From Planctomycetota bacterium (lineage in GTDB: Bacteria; Planctomycetota; UBA1135; GCA-002686595): 64,000 bases of DNA. Below the pieces are notes generated by a model that was not told the origin of the DNA, did no database searches, and saw only the letters and a program-made list of their open reading frames with translations. The stretch covers positions 1 to 64,000 of the forward strand of contig JAEUHY010000023.1 of assembly GCA_016795325.1 (NCBI GenBank). Reading direction: 5' to 3'. The translations under genes and the position numbers were made by a program. Shown piece by piece: positions 26,842 through 34,095 of the stretch (the stretch's first letter is position 1; each line of letters opens with the position of its first letter).

Positions 26842-27186
26842 TCACTCCGGCGTCGAGGCGAGCACGTCCGCCGGCACGTCGAGCTTCAAGCGCAAGAGCG
26901 CGAGCCCGTGCGTCTTGCCCTGCGCGTCGGTCTTGAGGCTCGCCGAGCCGCCGCCGCCCAGGCTGTCGGCCAGGATGAAGTTGAGCACGCGCAAGCTTTC
27001 GGACTCGTAGCGTTTCACCGCGCCGAAGTTGATCGCGTGCATGTGCGCCTTGACGACCTCGGTGGTCAGCGCGCGCTTCAAGAACGCGAAGGCCGCGTCC
27101 GAGCGCGCCATCACGCCCACGTTGGAGCCCTCACCCTTGTCGCCCGAACGCGCGTCGGCGATGCGGGACAGCGAAACGATCGGCAT
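26842..27186 (-). CDS. Small AtuA-type subunit (C-terminal domain of DUF1446/AtuA proteins as a separate protein)
   Basis: A 114-residue protein: [72 protein letters not shown]. This is the domain fused to the C-terminus of AtuA in some bacteria and encoded separately in others; the ARSGDKG and LGGGG stretches are typical. AtuA-type proteins occur in acyclic terpenoid/acyl-CoA breakdown clusters; the reaction is not settled. An AGGAGA lies 6 nt before the start and overlaps the CTAG end of the inverted-repeat element that separates it from the large subunit gene. Confidence 0.88.
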   Translation of the reverse strand: MPIVSLSRIADARSGDKGEGSNVGVMARSDAAFAFLKRALTTEVVKAHMHAINFGAVKRYESESLRVLNFILADSLGGGGSASLKTDAQGKTHGLALLRLKLDVPADVLASTPE

Positions 27187-27192
27187 GTTGTG

Positions 27193-27198
27193 TCTCCT
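27193..27198 (-). promoter_or_regulatory. Ribosome binding site at the edge of the inverted-repeat element
   Basis: AGGAGA on the minus strand, 6 nt before ATG 27186. Its first two bases belong to the CTAG boundary of the element, so the element ends exactly at this site. Confidence 0.6.
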
Positions 27199-27289
27199 AG
27201 TGTTCTGCTTCCGAAGTCCGTCGAAGATGTCGCTGGAATCGGCGTTCCTGGCAAGGCGCGAGGATTCCAGGCGACCCGAATAGGTCGGG
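27197..27289 (+). mobile_element. Truncated copy of the CTAG inverted-repeat element (A1)
   Basis: This 93-bp segment repeats the first 93 bp of the adjacent complete element at roughly 90% identity by eye, beginning CTAGTGTTCTGCTTCCGAAG and including TCGCTGGAATCGGCGTTCCT. It ends where the CTAG of the complete copy begins. It lacks the right-hand half with the GGCGGCG hairpin. Confidence 0.8.
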
Positions 27290-27454
27290 CTAGTGTCGTG
27301 TTTCCGAAGTCCGTTGAAGATGTCGCTGGAATCGGCGTTCCTGGCAAGGCGCGAGGATTCCAGGCGACCTGAATAGGTCGCCGAACCGGAGCAACGCCGC
27401 CAGGGGCGGCGAGGCCAGCGAGATATTCGACGAAATTCGGAAACAGGGCACTAG
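27290..27454 (+). mobile_element. Complete 165-bp inverted-repeat (MITE-like) element (A2)
   Basis: The element begins CTAGTGTCGTGTTTCCGAAG and ends with the near complement TTCGGAAACAGGGCACTAG. The ~40-bp terminal inverted repeats match at roughly three quarters of positions, through TCGCTGG. An inner stem CTGGAATC/GATTCCAG and a hairpin CGCCGCC-AGG-GGCGGCG (27395-27411) are present. It has no ORF of its own. The right-hand CTAG (27451-27454) contains the TAG stop of the AtuA-type gene. Two related copies lie at 45887-46214. CTAG boundaries and the size suggest a MITE using a TA/CTAG target, as in IS630-like transposition; that parentage is inferred. Confidence 0.82.
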
Positions 27455-28824
27455 CTCTCGAACAACGTGACCTTGGTGGTGACCTTGTCCTTGCGCATCA
27501 ACGCCGGCCAGAAACCGATGATCTCGGTCGCGTGGGGCCGGCCGCCGGCGAAGCCCGTCACGCCTGGCGGACCGCTGGTGACGAGCGGGACGAGCTCGTA
27601 GCCGAAGCGCTCGATGCGCGCCTTGTCCGCGCCCTTCACACCCAGGCGCAGCACGACTTCGCTCGGCTCGCTGGCGTGCGGCACGTCGATGCCGGCGTGG
27701 CACACGTTGGCGCCGACGAACTCGACCAGCTTCTCGTGCTCTTTGAACGTGCAGCCGTCGTACTCCAGGCGCTTCCACACGATCTCCGCGCACAGCCGCG
27801 CCTTTTCGAGCGCGTCCGGTCCGCTGATCGTGAGCTGCCCCAGCGCCTTCCAGCCGTCTTCGTAGCTGATCGAGACCTTGTAGGTCGGCGTCGGCGGCCC
27901 GCCCTTCGCGCCGGTGATGCGCACGCGGTCGGGGCCTTCCTGCTCCATCTTGATCGAGGTGAAGTCCGCCGTGCCGTCGGGCCCGATGTAGTTCTTCGGA
28001 TCGCCCATCTCGTACACGAGCTGGTGCAGGATCGAGCGCGGCGTGACCATGCCGCCCGTGCCGGCGTGTTTGGTGATCACGAACGAGCCGTCGGCGCTCG
28101 CTTCGACGATCGGGTAGCCGACCATCGCCATGTTCTTCACCGCGCGCCAATCGACGTAGTTGCCGCCCGTGCACTGCGCGCCGCACTCGACGATGTGGCC
28201 GGCGATCGTGCCGGCGGCGATCAGGTCGTAGTCGCTGGGTTTCCAGCCGAATTCGTGGATCAGCGGACCGAGCACGAGGCCCGGGTCCGTGCCGCGGCCG
28301 GTGATCACGATCTGCGCGCCGCGGTCCAGCGCTTCCGCGGTGGGGAAGGCGCCGAGGTACACGTTCGCGCTCGTCACCTTCGAGCGCACGCTCGAGAGCG
28401 CCGCGCCCGTGTCCATGTTCTTGAGCTCTTCGCCGCCCGCGAGCAGCCCGTCGAGCTGACCGTAGATGTTGTCGCCTTCGACCACGGCGATCTTGACGCC
28501 CTTGAAGCCTTGGCGGTGCAGCGCGGCGATCGTCGCGTCCTTGCAGGCCATCGGGTTCACGCCGCCGGCGTTGGCGACGACCTTGATGCCCTTCTTGACC
28601 AGCTCCGGCGCGGTGCGGTCGATCATCTTCACGAAGTCGGTCGCGAAGCCCTTCGAGGGATCCCGCAGGTACTGCTTCTGCAGGATGCTCATCGTGACCT
28701 CGGCCAAGTAGTCGAGGGTCAGGTAGTCGATCGGCCCTTCCCGGCACAGGCGTATGGGCCCCAGCAGCGAGTCGCCCCAGAAGCCCTGCCCGTTCGCTAC
28801 GAGCACCTTGTCCTTGCGCGCCAT
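27451..28824 (-). CDS. AtuA-type (DUF1446) large subunit
   Basis: A 457-residue protein: MARKDKVLVANGQGFWGDSL, DYLTLDYLAEVTMSILQKQ, GIKVVANAGGVNPMACKDAT, VVEGDNIYGQL, ITGRGTDPGLVLGPLIHEFG and CGAQCTGGNYVDW. These are the DUF1446/AtuA family landmarks. The P. aeruginosa homologue belongs to the acyclic terpene (citronellol) utilisation operon. The start ATG 28824 is chosen because it begins the conserved domain. The TAG stop is shared with the CTAG boundary of a 165-bp inverted-repeat element, after which the small subunit and pta follow on the same strand. With Pta it may process acyl-CoA products; this is inference. Confidence 0.88.
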   Translation of the reverse strand: MARKDKVLVANGQGFWGDSLLGPIRLCREGPIDYLTLDYLAEVTMSILQKQYLRDPSKGFATDFVKMIDRTAPELVKKGIKVVANAGGVNPMACKDATIAALHRQGFKGVKIAVVEGDNIYGQLDGLLAGGEELKNMDTGAALSSVRSKVTSANVYLGAFPTAEALDRGAQIVITGRGTDPGLVLGPLIHEFGWKPSDYDLIAAGTIAGHIVECGAQCTGGNYVDWRAVKNMAMVGYPIVEASADGSFVITKHAGTGGMVTPRSILHQLVYEMGDPKNYIGPDGTADFTSIKMEQEGPDRVRITGAKGGPPTPTYKVSISYEDGWKALGQLTISGPDALEKARLCAEIVWKRLEYDGCTFKEHEKLVEFVGANVCHAGIDVPHASEPSEVVLRLGVKGADKARIERFGYELVPLVTSGPPGVTGFAGGRPHATEIIGFWPALMRKDKVTTKVTLFES

Positions 28825-28882
28825 GCGTGATTCCTCGTTGGTCCCCGGTCTGTTCGGGGGGCGAGGAGTGTAATCGCATGCC

Positions 28883-28997
28883 CCGGCGTGGTTGTACGGC
28901 GCCAGAGCAATCTGCACCACGCCGCCGCTGCGTCCCGGTACACCGTTGCGTTGCGCGGCGTGCTGCAGATTGCTCTGGCGCCGTACAACCACGCCGG
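28883..28997. repeat. Palindromic repeat element, copy 2 (large)
   Basis: Arms 28883-28916 and 28964-28997 are perfect 34-bp inverted repeats; allowing one mismatch the stem extends by about eight more base pairs. The arm contains GGTTGTACGGCGCCAGAGCA, which matches the palindrome at 10885-10941 apart from paired changes (TGT versus GGC). It sits between the divergent AtuA-type and pyroglutamyl-peptidase genes, so it is not simply a terminator. No ORF is supported inside it. Confidence 0.8.
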
Positions 28998-29023
28998 TCG
29001 CCCGTTGGGTTAGCGTTGTTTGG

Positions 29024-29752
29024 GTGAGCGCATCCAGAACGCCGCCGTTACCCCTCGTGCTCGTCACCGGCTTCGGCCCCTTCGAGAAGCGCCGCTTCAA
29101 TCCCAGCCGCATCGTCGCGGCCGCGCTCGAGCGCCAGCCGCCGCGCGGCGTGCGTGTGCTCGCGCGTGAGCTGCCGGTCTCGTTCCGCGGCGCGCCGCGC
29201 GAGGTCGAGCGTTTCGTCGCGCGCCATGCGCGCAAGCGGCCCGTCTTGCTGCTCGGCCTGGGCGTGCAGCGCGCGAGTTGGTTCCGCTTCGAGCAGCGCG
29301 CACGCGGCGTGTTCTCGACCGAGCGTGTCGACAACGACGGCGTCGCGGGCGCGGAACTCGGCGGCCGCGTCGGGCCGACGCTGCACACTTCGCTCGACGT
29401 GCGTCGGCTCGCGCGGCTGCTGCGCGAGGCGGGCGCGCACGACGTGCGGCTCTCGAACGACGCGGGCGGTTACGTGTGCGAGCGCACGTACCACGCGCTG
29501 CTCAGCGCTGGTCGCAAGTACGGCATTCCGGCCGTGTTTCTGCACGTTCCACCGGCCGCGACGGTCGCGAGCCGCAAGCAGACGCAGCTCGTGCGAGCGC
29601 TGTTGCGCGCCTGGTTCGCCCAGCCGCGCGACAGTGCGAAAGTTCGATTCAGCGCGAAAGTTCGATCCGTGGGCGCGCGTCGTGGTCCGTCGGCGTCGAC
29701 TCCGCGAACGCGCGGAACGCAGCGACAAACGCGCGCACGTCGAGGCCCATGA
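29024..29752 (+). CDS. pcp: Pyroglutamyl-peptidase I family protein
   Basis: A 242-residue cysteine peptidase of family C15, which removes N-terminal pyroglutamate. The start is PLVLVTGFGPFEKRRFNPS, the usual N-terminal motif. Catalytic residues can be placed by context: Glu in FRFEQRARG, Cys in LSNDAGGYVCERTYH and His in AVFLHVPPA. The family is usually ~215 residues; the last ~40 here (VRFSAKVRSVGARRG onward) are low complexity and overlap the convergent DUF309 gene by ~104 bp, so the true C-terminus may have been altered. An 18-bp near-duplication (GCGAAAGTTCGAT twice) sits at the overlap. The GTG start is chosen; no better start exists upstream. Confidence 0.85.
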   Translation: MSASRTPPLPLVLVTGFGPFEKRRFNPSRIVAAALERQPPRGVRVLARELPVSFRGAPREVERFVARHARKRPVLLLGLGVQRASWFRFEQRARGVFSTERVDNDGVAGAELGGRVGPTLHTSLDVRRLARLLREAGAHDVRLSNDAGGYVCERTYHALLSAGRKYGIPAVFLHVPPAATVASRKQTQLVRALLRAWFAQPRDSAKVRFSAKVRSVGARRGPSASTPRTRGTQRQTRARRGP

Positions 29753-30104
29753 ACTCGCCGCGCGTCTGATCGCCGACGCGCGCGAGGCGCCCCAGGCCGT
29801 GGCCCGCGAGCTTGACCACGCCCGCGGGCTGCTTCATGCGCACCTTGAGCGCCGCGGCGGCGCACTGGATCAGGCCCTGGAGGAACTCGGCCTGCAGCGC
29901 GTCGTGTTTGGCGGCGTGCCACAGGCTCTCCCAGGCTTCGTGCGCTTCCCACAAGTACCCAGAGTTGTAGAGGTCGACGCCGAACAGGTACTCGTCGTTG
30001 TCTTCCCAATCGCGCGGCGCGAAGTAGCCCGCCGGCGGCTCGGGCGAGTCGCGGTACGAGTGCCCCTGCGGATCGCCGGTGGGGTGCGGATGTTCGCCGG
30101 GCAC
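29649..30104 (-). CDS. DUF309 domain protein
   Basis: 151 residues from GTG 30104. The core reads LFGVDLYNSGYLWEAHEAWE, SLWHAAKHDALQAEFLQGLI and QCAAAALKVRMKQPAGVVKL, the H.WE.LW and QG.IQ.A pattern of DUF309, a small helical family with no known enzymatic role. The stop lies in the duplicated GCGAAAGTTCGAT segment and the gene overlaps pcp's tail. It follows the metallopeptidase gene on the same strand. The start is uncertain; no ATG is available in the frame near the upstream stop. Confidence 0.8.
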   Translation of the reverse strand: MPGEHPHPTGDPQGHSYRDSPEPPAGYFAPRDWEDNDEYLFGVDLYNSGYLWEAHEAWESLWHAAKHDALQAEFLQGLIQCAAAALKVRMKQPAGVVKLAGHGLGRLARVGDQTRGEFMGLDVRAFVAAFRAFAESTPTDHDARPRIELSR

Positions 30105-30154
30105 GTAGGCGTACGGCGGAAACGCGCGGCTGGGCGCGTAGCGCGGCGGAGCGC

Positions 30155-32626
30155 TCAGGGCAGGATCTCGACCACGGCGTTCTCGAGCAGTAGCTCGCCG
30201 TACTTGACGTACACGCCCACGTGTCCGACGCCGGGGATCGCCAGCGGCGCCTGGAACAAGAACGGCCCGTCCTCGCCGACCGTGACTTCGATCGCGCCCG
30301 AAGGCGCGACCTTGGCGACGAAGTCGAACGGCTGATCGGCGGGCGGAACGGCGCTTAGCTTCAAGTACGACACGTTGGTGTCGCTCACGCCGCCGTTGCC
30401 CATCACGATGCGCTTGAGCCACAGTTTGCCGCCGTTGTCGATGCTGACGACGAGCCAGTCGCCGCTGGTCGTGCCCGACACGATCACGCCGTGGTGCGCG
30501 CCCACGCCGGCTTCGCCAACGCGTGTCATGCGCGCGCGGACCTCGTACTCGCCGCTGATCGGCACCGTGGTGCACAAGCGGCCGACGGGGCGCACGCCGC
30601 CGATCTCGACGCGGCCGTCCTTGGCGCCGAAGAACTTCTCGTCGCTGCTGAAGATGGTCTTCCACGTCCCCGGCGCGCCGCCCAACTTGTAGGTGGCGCC
30701 GCGCAGGAGGCCGCTCTCGCGAGCGCGCGTGCGCAGCTGCGCGGCGCGCTCCTCGAGCGTCGCGGGCTTGTCGAGCGCCGCGCTCATCGCCTTGGCGAAG
30801 CTGTAGCTGCGCAGCAGGAGCGGAGTCTTGGCCTTCTCGTACTGGTCGAGCAATTCGAGCGCGGCCTTCGCGAGGTTGCCCGAGCGCGCCTTGGCGAGGC
30901 GCAGCGCCGAGTTCTTCGAGTCGAGCTTCTTGAGGCGCTTTTCGAGCGTGGCGAGCTCTTCTTCGCTCGGCGTCCAACGTCCGTCGCCGGCCATGTCGAG
31001 CAGTTGCTCGAGCAGCGGCGCGGTCGAAGGGGCGCGCCCGAGGCGTTCGAAGATGTCGGCCTGCAGCAGCAGCAACGAAGGCTCGGGATGTTCTTGGCCG
31101 TCGACCTTGGAACGCACGTACTCGACGTGGCCGAGCGCGCGGAGCAGCAGTTCGTCGGCGGGGACCTTGGCCTTCTTCGGCTCGCGGGCCGCAGCCGTCG
31201 CCGCCGCGAGGTAGCGCTCGACGAGCGCCATGCGCAACTCGCGCTTACGCGCGCCGACGTGCAGCGGGTAGATCGTGTCCTGGATCCAACGCTTCCAGTC
31301 GGTCTCGAACGCGGCGAGCGTCGTGTACTTGCCAGCGCCGACGAAGACCTTCTCGAAAGCCTCGCGCGGGTCGGTCTGGCGCTTGATGACCTCGTCGCGG
31401 TAAGCGATGTACTTGGGCCGGTGCACGTACTCGAGCGTCTGCGGGTCCTCGTACTGCTGCAGGAAGTACACCAGGCCCCAGCCCCAGGGGTAGTACGGCG
31501 CCGGATAGGAGCCGGGCTGGTTGTACGAGATCACGTCGAGGAACTTCGGCGTGTCGGGCCCGAAGCTCTGCCCCTTGAGCATCGCTTCGAGCGTCGTGAG
31601 GCGGCTGAGTGCGGCGTCGGGCCACAGCACGCGCCCGTCGGCCATCGCCACCGCGCCTTCGAAGAAGCTCGAGGTGCCCTCGTTGAGCCAGGCCGGCGTG
31701 CCGCCGCCGCCCGCGAGCATCGTCATGAACTGGTGGCTCGCTTCGTGGAACAGCGTCGCGAGCATTTCATCGAGCGTGCCCGACTCGCCGCGTGTGTCGT
31801 AGCAGTGCACCTGCCACTCGCCGGGCGACCACCAGCCTCCCGGCACGTTGCCGCCGCCGCCCCAGACCTTGCCCATGTCGTCGTGCGAGGCGTGCACGAA
31901 GATCGTGGCCTTGCGCGGATCGAGCTTCGAGCGATCGCCGTCGAAGTAGATCTTCACGTAGTACTCGAAGATCTCGTCCATCGTGCGGCCGAGCATCTCG
32001 GCGATGGCGGGCTCGAGGTCGGCGCGCAGCAGGTAGCGCTGCGATTCGATCTGCACCTCGGGCCAGCCGTCGGCGGGTCGCGAGTCGCCGCCCGCTGCGT
32101 CGAGGTCGATCTTGGTCGTGGCCGCGCGGATCGATTCGGCGAGCGTGGTCACCACGCCGAGTTCCGGCTCACGCGCGATCGGCCGCAGTCGTTCGAGGAT
32201 CACGAGCGCACGTTCGACGTGGCCGCCCTCGTGCAGCGTCTGCGCGCTCTCGAGCAGCGACTTGACGGTCTTCTTGAGCGCGCTGTCGCGCTTGCCGGCC
32301 AGCGGATCGATCTCGAGCAACCGCTTGCGCAGCTTGAGCGCTTCCTTGTCGGTCTCGCTCATCCCCGCGAGCGCGCGGTCGAGGAAGAACGCCGCCTCGT
32401 CGCGCCGCTCGAGCTTGGCCAGCGCCTCGCTCATCAACTGGTCGATCGCGCCGTCGCTCACCTCGAAGCGCAGGTGCTCCTCGAGCCGTGTGACGACCTC
32501 GGCCCACTTGTTTTCCGCGGCCAGCGCGCGCGCGTCCGTCAAAGCGTCGCCGGCGGCGATCGCGGGAACCGCGAGCGCCGCCAGCAGGAACGCGCCCAGC
32601 CACTTGCGTGAGTGCGAGCTCAGCAT
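30155..32626 (-). CDS. Secreted metallopeptidase-like protein with C-terminal lectin-like domain
   Basis: An 823-residue protein with a signal peptide (KWLGAFLLAALAVPAIAA). Residues ~25-175 are TPR-like helical repeats. The central region has FHEASHQF at ~293-300, an HExxH zinc motif, followed by WLNEGTSSFFEG at ~313-324, where a Glu would be the third ligand; this is the gluzincin layout of the DUF1570/peptidase MA-like group. A helical region follows. The last ~170 residues (WKTIFSSDEKFFGAKDG to VVEILP) look like a concanavalin-type beta sandwich (YEVRARMTRVGEAGVGAHHG). An exported peptidase of unknown substrate is inferred. It starts 10 bp downstream of the next secreted gene, so the two are an operon. 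Confidence 0.82.
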   Translation of the reverse strand: MLSSHSRKWLGAFLLAALAVPAIAAGDALTDARALAAENKWAEVVTRLEEHLRFEVSDGAIDQLMSEALAKLERRDEAAFFLDRALAGMSETDKEALKLRKRLLEIDPLAGKRDSALKKTVKSLLESAQTLHEGGHVERALVILERLRPIAREPELGVVTTLAESIRAATTKIDLDAAGGDSRPADGWPEVQIESQRYLLRADLEPAIAEMLGRTMDEIFEYYVKIYFDGDRSKLDPRKATIFVHASHDDMGKVWGGGGNVPGGWWSPGEWQVHCYDTRGESGTLDEMLATLFHEASHQFMTMLAGGGGTPAWLNEGTSSFFEGAVAMADGRVLWPDAALSRLTTLEAMLKGQSFGPDTPKFLDVISYNQPGSYPAPYYPWGWGLVYFLQQYEDPQTLEYVHRPKYIAYRDEVIKRQTDPREAFEKVFVGAGKYTTLAAFETDWKRWIQDTIYPLHVGARKRELRMALVERYLAAATAAAREPKKAKVPADELLLRALGHVEYVRSKVDGQEHPEPSLLLLQADIFERLGRAPSTAPLLEQLLDMAGDGRWTPSEEELATLEKRLKKLDSKNSALRLAKARSGNLAKAALELLDQYEKAKTPLLLRSYSFAKAMSAALDKPATLEERAAQLRTRARESGLLRGATYKLGGAPGTWKTIFSSDEKFFGAKDGRVEIGGVRPVGRLCTTVPISGEYEVRARMTRVGEAGVGAHHGVIVSGTTSGDWLVVSIDNGGKLWLKRIVMGNGGVSDTNVSYLKLSAVPPADQPFDFVAKVAPSGAIEVTVGEDGPFLFQAPLAIPGVGHVGVYVKYGELLLENAVVEILP

Positions 32627-32636
32627 GGACTTGGGA

Positions 32637-33695
32637 TCACTCGCGGGTGACGACGAGCTTCGAATCGACCTTGCCCGACATCTCCATGCCGGTCTCGATC
32701 TCCATCTCCTGGCCCTGCATCGACATCTTCATGCCGGTGTCGACGCTCAGGCTCTGATCGCCCGACGCTTCGACGCCCGACACGTGGCCGGACGCGACAT
32801 CCCACAGGATCGTCGCCTCGCCCTTCCACCCGAACTCCATGTCGAGGCTCTGGATCTCCATCGACATGCCCTCGGGCATCTGGTCGGCGAGCTCCGCGGC
32901 CTTCTCGCTGAGGTCGGCCGAAGTCTTGATCTCGAAGGTGATCTTGATCTCGCCGAGCTTGCTGTCCTCGCGGATGCCCTTGTACTCAGCGGTCACTTCG
33001 CCTTCGAAGTCGCCGGTGAGCATGCCGGCGAGGTCGCCCATCTGGTCCATGCCCGGACTCATGCCGCCCATGCCGCCTTCAGCGGACTCGGGGATCAGCG
33101 CCAGCGCGCCGCCGGGCGCAACCATCGCGCGCATCGCAGCCGGCGCGATCTTCCACGTGTCGCCCGCGGAAACCTCGGTCTTGGGCAGGAACTCGCGCAG
33201 GTCCATGTCCTCGACCAAGCCCTCGAGCAGGTCCTTGTCGCCTTCGGTCTCGTCGTAGACCCGCTCGAACTTGCCGCCCTCTTCGTTCCAGGTGAACTTG
33301 ACCTTCTTGCCTTCGAGCTCGCTCTTGGCGCTCATGTCGGTCGAGTTCTCGCCCATCGGGCCCATCACCATCGAGACCGAGCCGTCGCCGGCGAGCTTCT
33401 CGAACGTGCGCACGAGCACCTTGGGCGCGCCCGCGCCGAGCTCGACCAGCTTGTCGCTGACCGTGATCTCGGTCTTCATGGTCTGGGTCATCTCCATCTC
33501 GCCGGGCATCGGCTGCGGCTTGCCGCCCACCGAGACCTGCATGTCGTCGAGCGAGGCCTCGTTCGTGATCGTCCAGACGCGCGAGAGCGTCGTTCCGGCG
33601 GCCGGACCGAAGGCCAGCTTGTCCGCCGGGGGCGCGTTGAACGCGAAGGCGGGCAGGGTCAGCGCGGTGAGGAGCAGCGTGAGTCGTTTTTGCAT
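32637..33695 (-). CDS. Secreted protein of unknown function, DUF6263-like
   Basis: A 352-residue protein with a signal peptide (MQKRLTLLLTALTLPAFAF). The body is acidic, Met/Gly-rich beta-strand sequence with VRTFEKLAGDGSVSMVMG, KVKFTWNEEGGKFERVYDE, TWKIAPAAMRAMV and GMGGMSPGMDQMGDLAGM. It resembles the planctomycete secreted families annotated as DUF6263, judged by pattern only. It is immediately upstream of the metallopeptidase-like gene on the same strand (10-bp gap), suggesting a shared transcript. Confidence 0.7.
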   Translation of the reverse strand: MQKRLTLLLTALTLPAFAFNAPPADKLAFGPAAGTTLSRVWTITNEASLDDMQVSVGGKPQPMPGEMEMTQTMKTEITVSDKLVELGAGAPKVLVRTFEKLAGDGSVSMVMGPMGENSTDMSAKSELEGKKVKFTWNEEGGKFERVYDETEGDKDLLEGLVEDMDLREFLPKTEVSAGDTWKIAPAAMRAMVAPGGALALIPESAEGGMGGMSPGMDQMGDLAGMLTGDFEGEVTAEYKGIREDSKLGEIKITFEIKTSADLSEKAAELADQMPEGMSMEIQSLDMEFGWKGEATILWDVASGHVSGVEASGDQSLSVDTGMKMSMQGQEMEIETGMEMSGKVDSKLVVTRE

Positions 33696-34095
33696 GGTTT
33701 CTCGAGGGTGCCGGACATGCCGGTCGTGGATGGAGCCGCGCCGCAGGCGTGTGAGGGCTGGCAGCGTTGGAGGAGGCGGTTGGCGCGGGCGACACGTCGC
33801 AGGTGGACAGGTCGCCCGAACGTGGGCGGGCCGAAGATCTTAGTTTCCACTGGCGTTCGGCGCTCCCAACGCCAGCGGCCGCCGCGGAATACAAGTGTGG
33901 CGCCACGCCCGGTTGCGCGCCGAAGTGCGGGGTGCTGCGGCAGTTTCGGCGCGCCGGCGCCGCGTGTGGGCAGCGCTGGCGCGGTGCTGCGACCTGCCGG
34001 AGCGCGAAGCGCGTCGAGCGCGGGCTGGCGACGCGCCCGATCGATGCGCCGGACGATGCACCCGACAGGCCGTCTCGCGCCTGCGCCCAGCGGCG
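33696..34095. other. Intergenic stretch
   Basis: No gene is supported; overlapping open frames are low-complexity shadows. A hairpin CTGGCGTT/AACGCCAG (33850-33875) could end the leftward Mrp transcript. Confidence 0.35.

Noticed and set aside
27290..28879. Open frame running through the inverted-repeat element into the AtuA gene region
   Set aside because: The repeat copies at two loci give similar peptides (such as LAALLRFGDL) only because the DNA is repeated; no start or domain supports translation.
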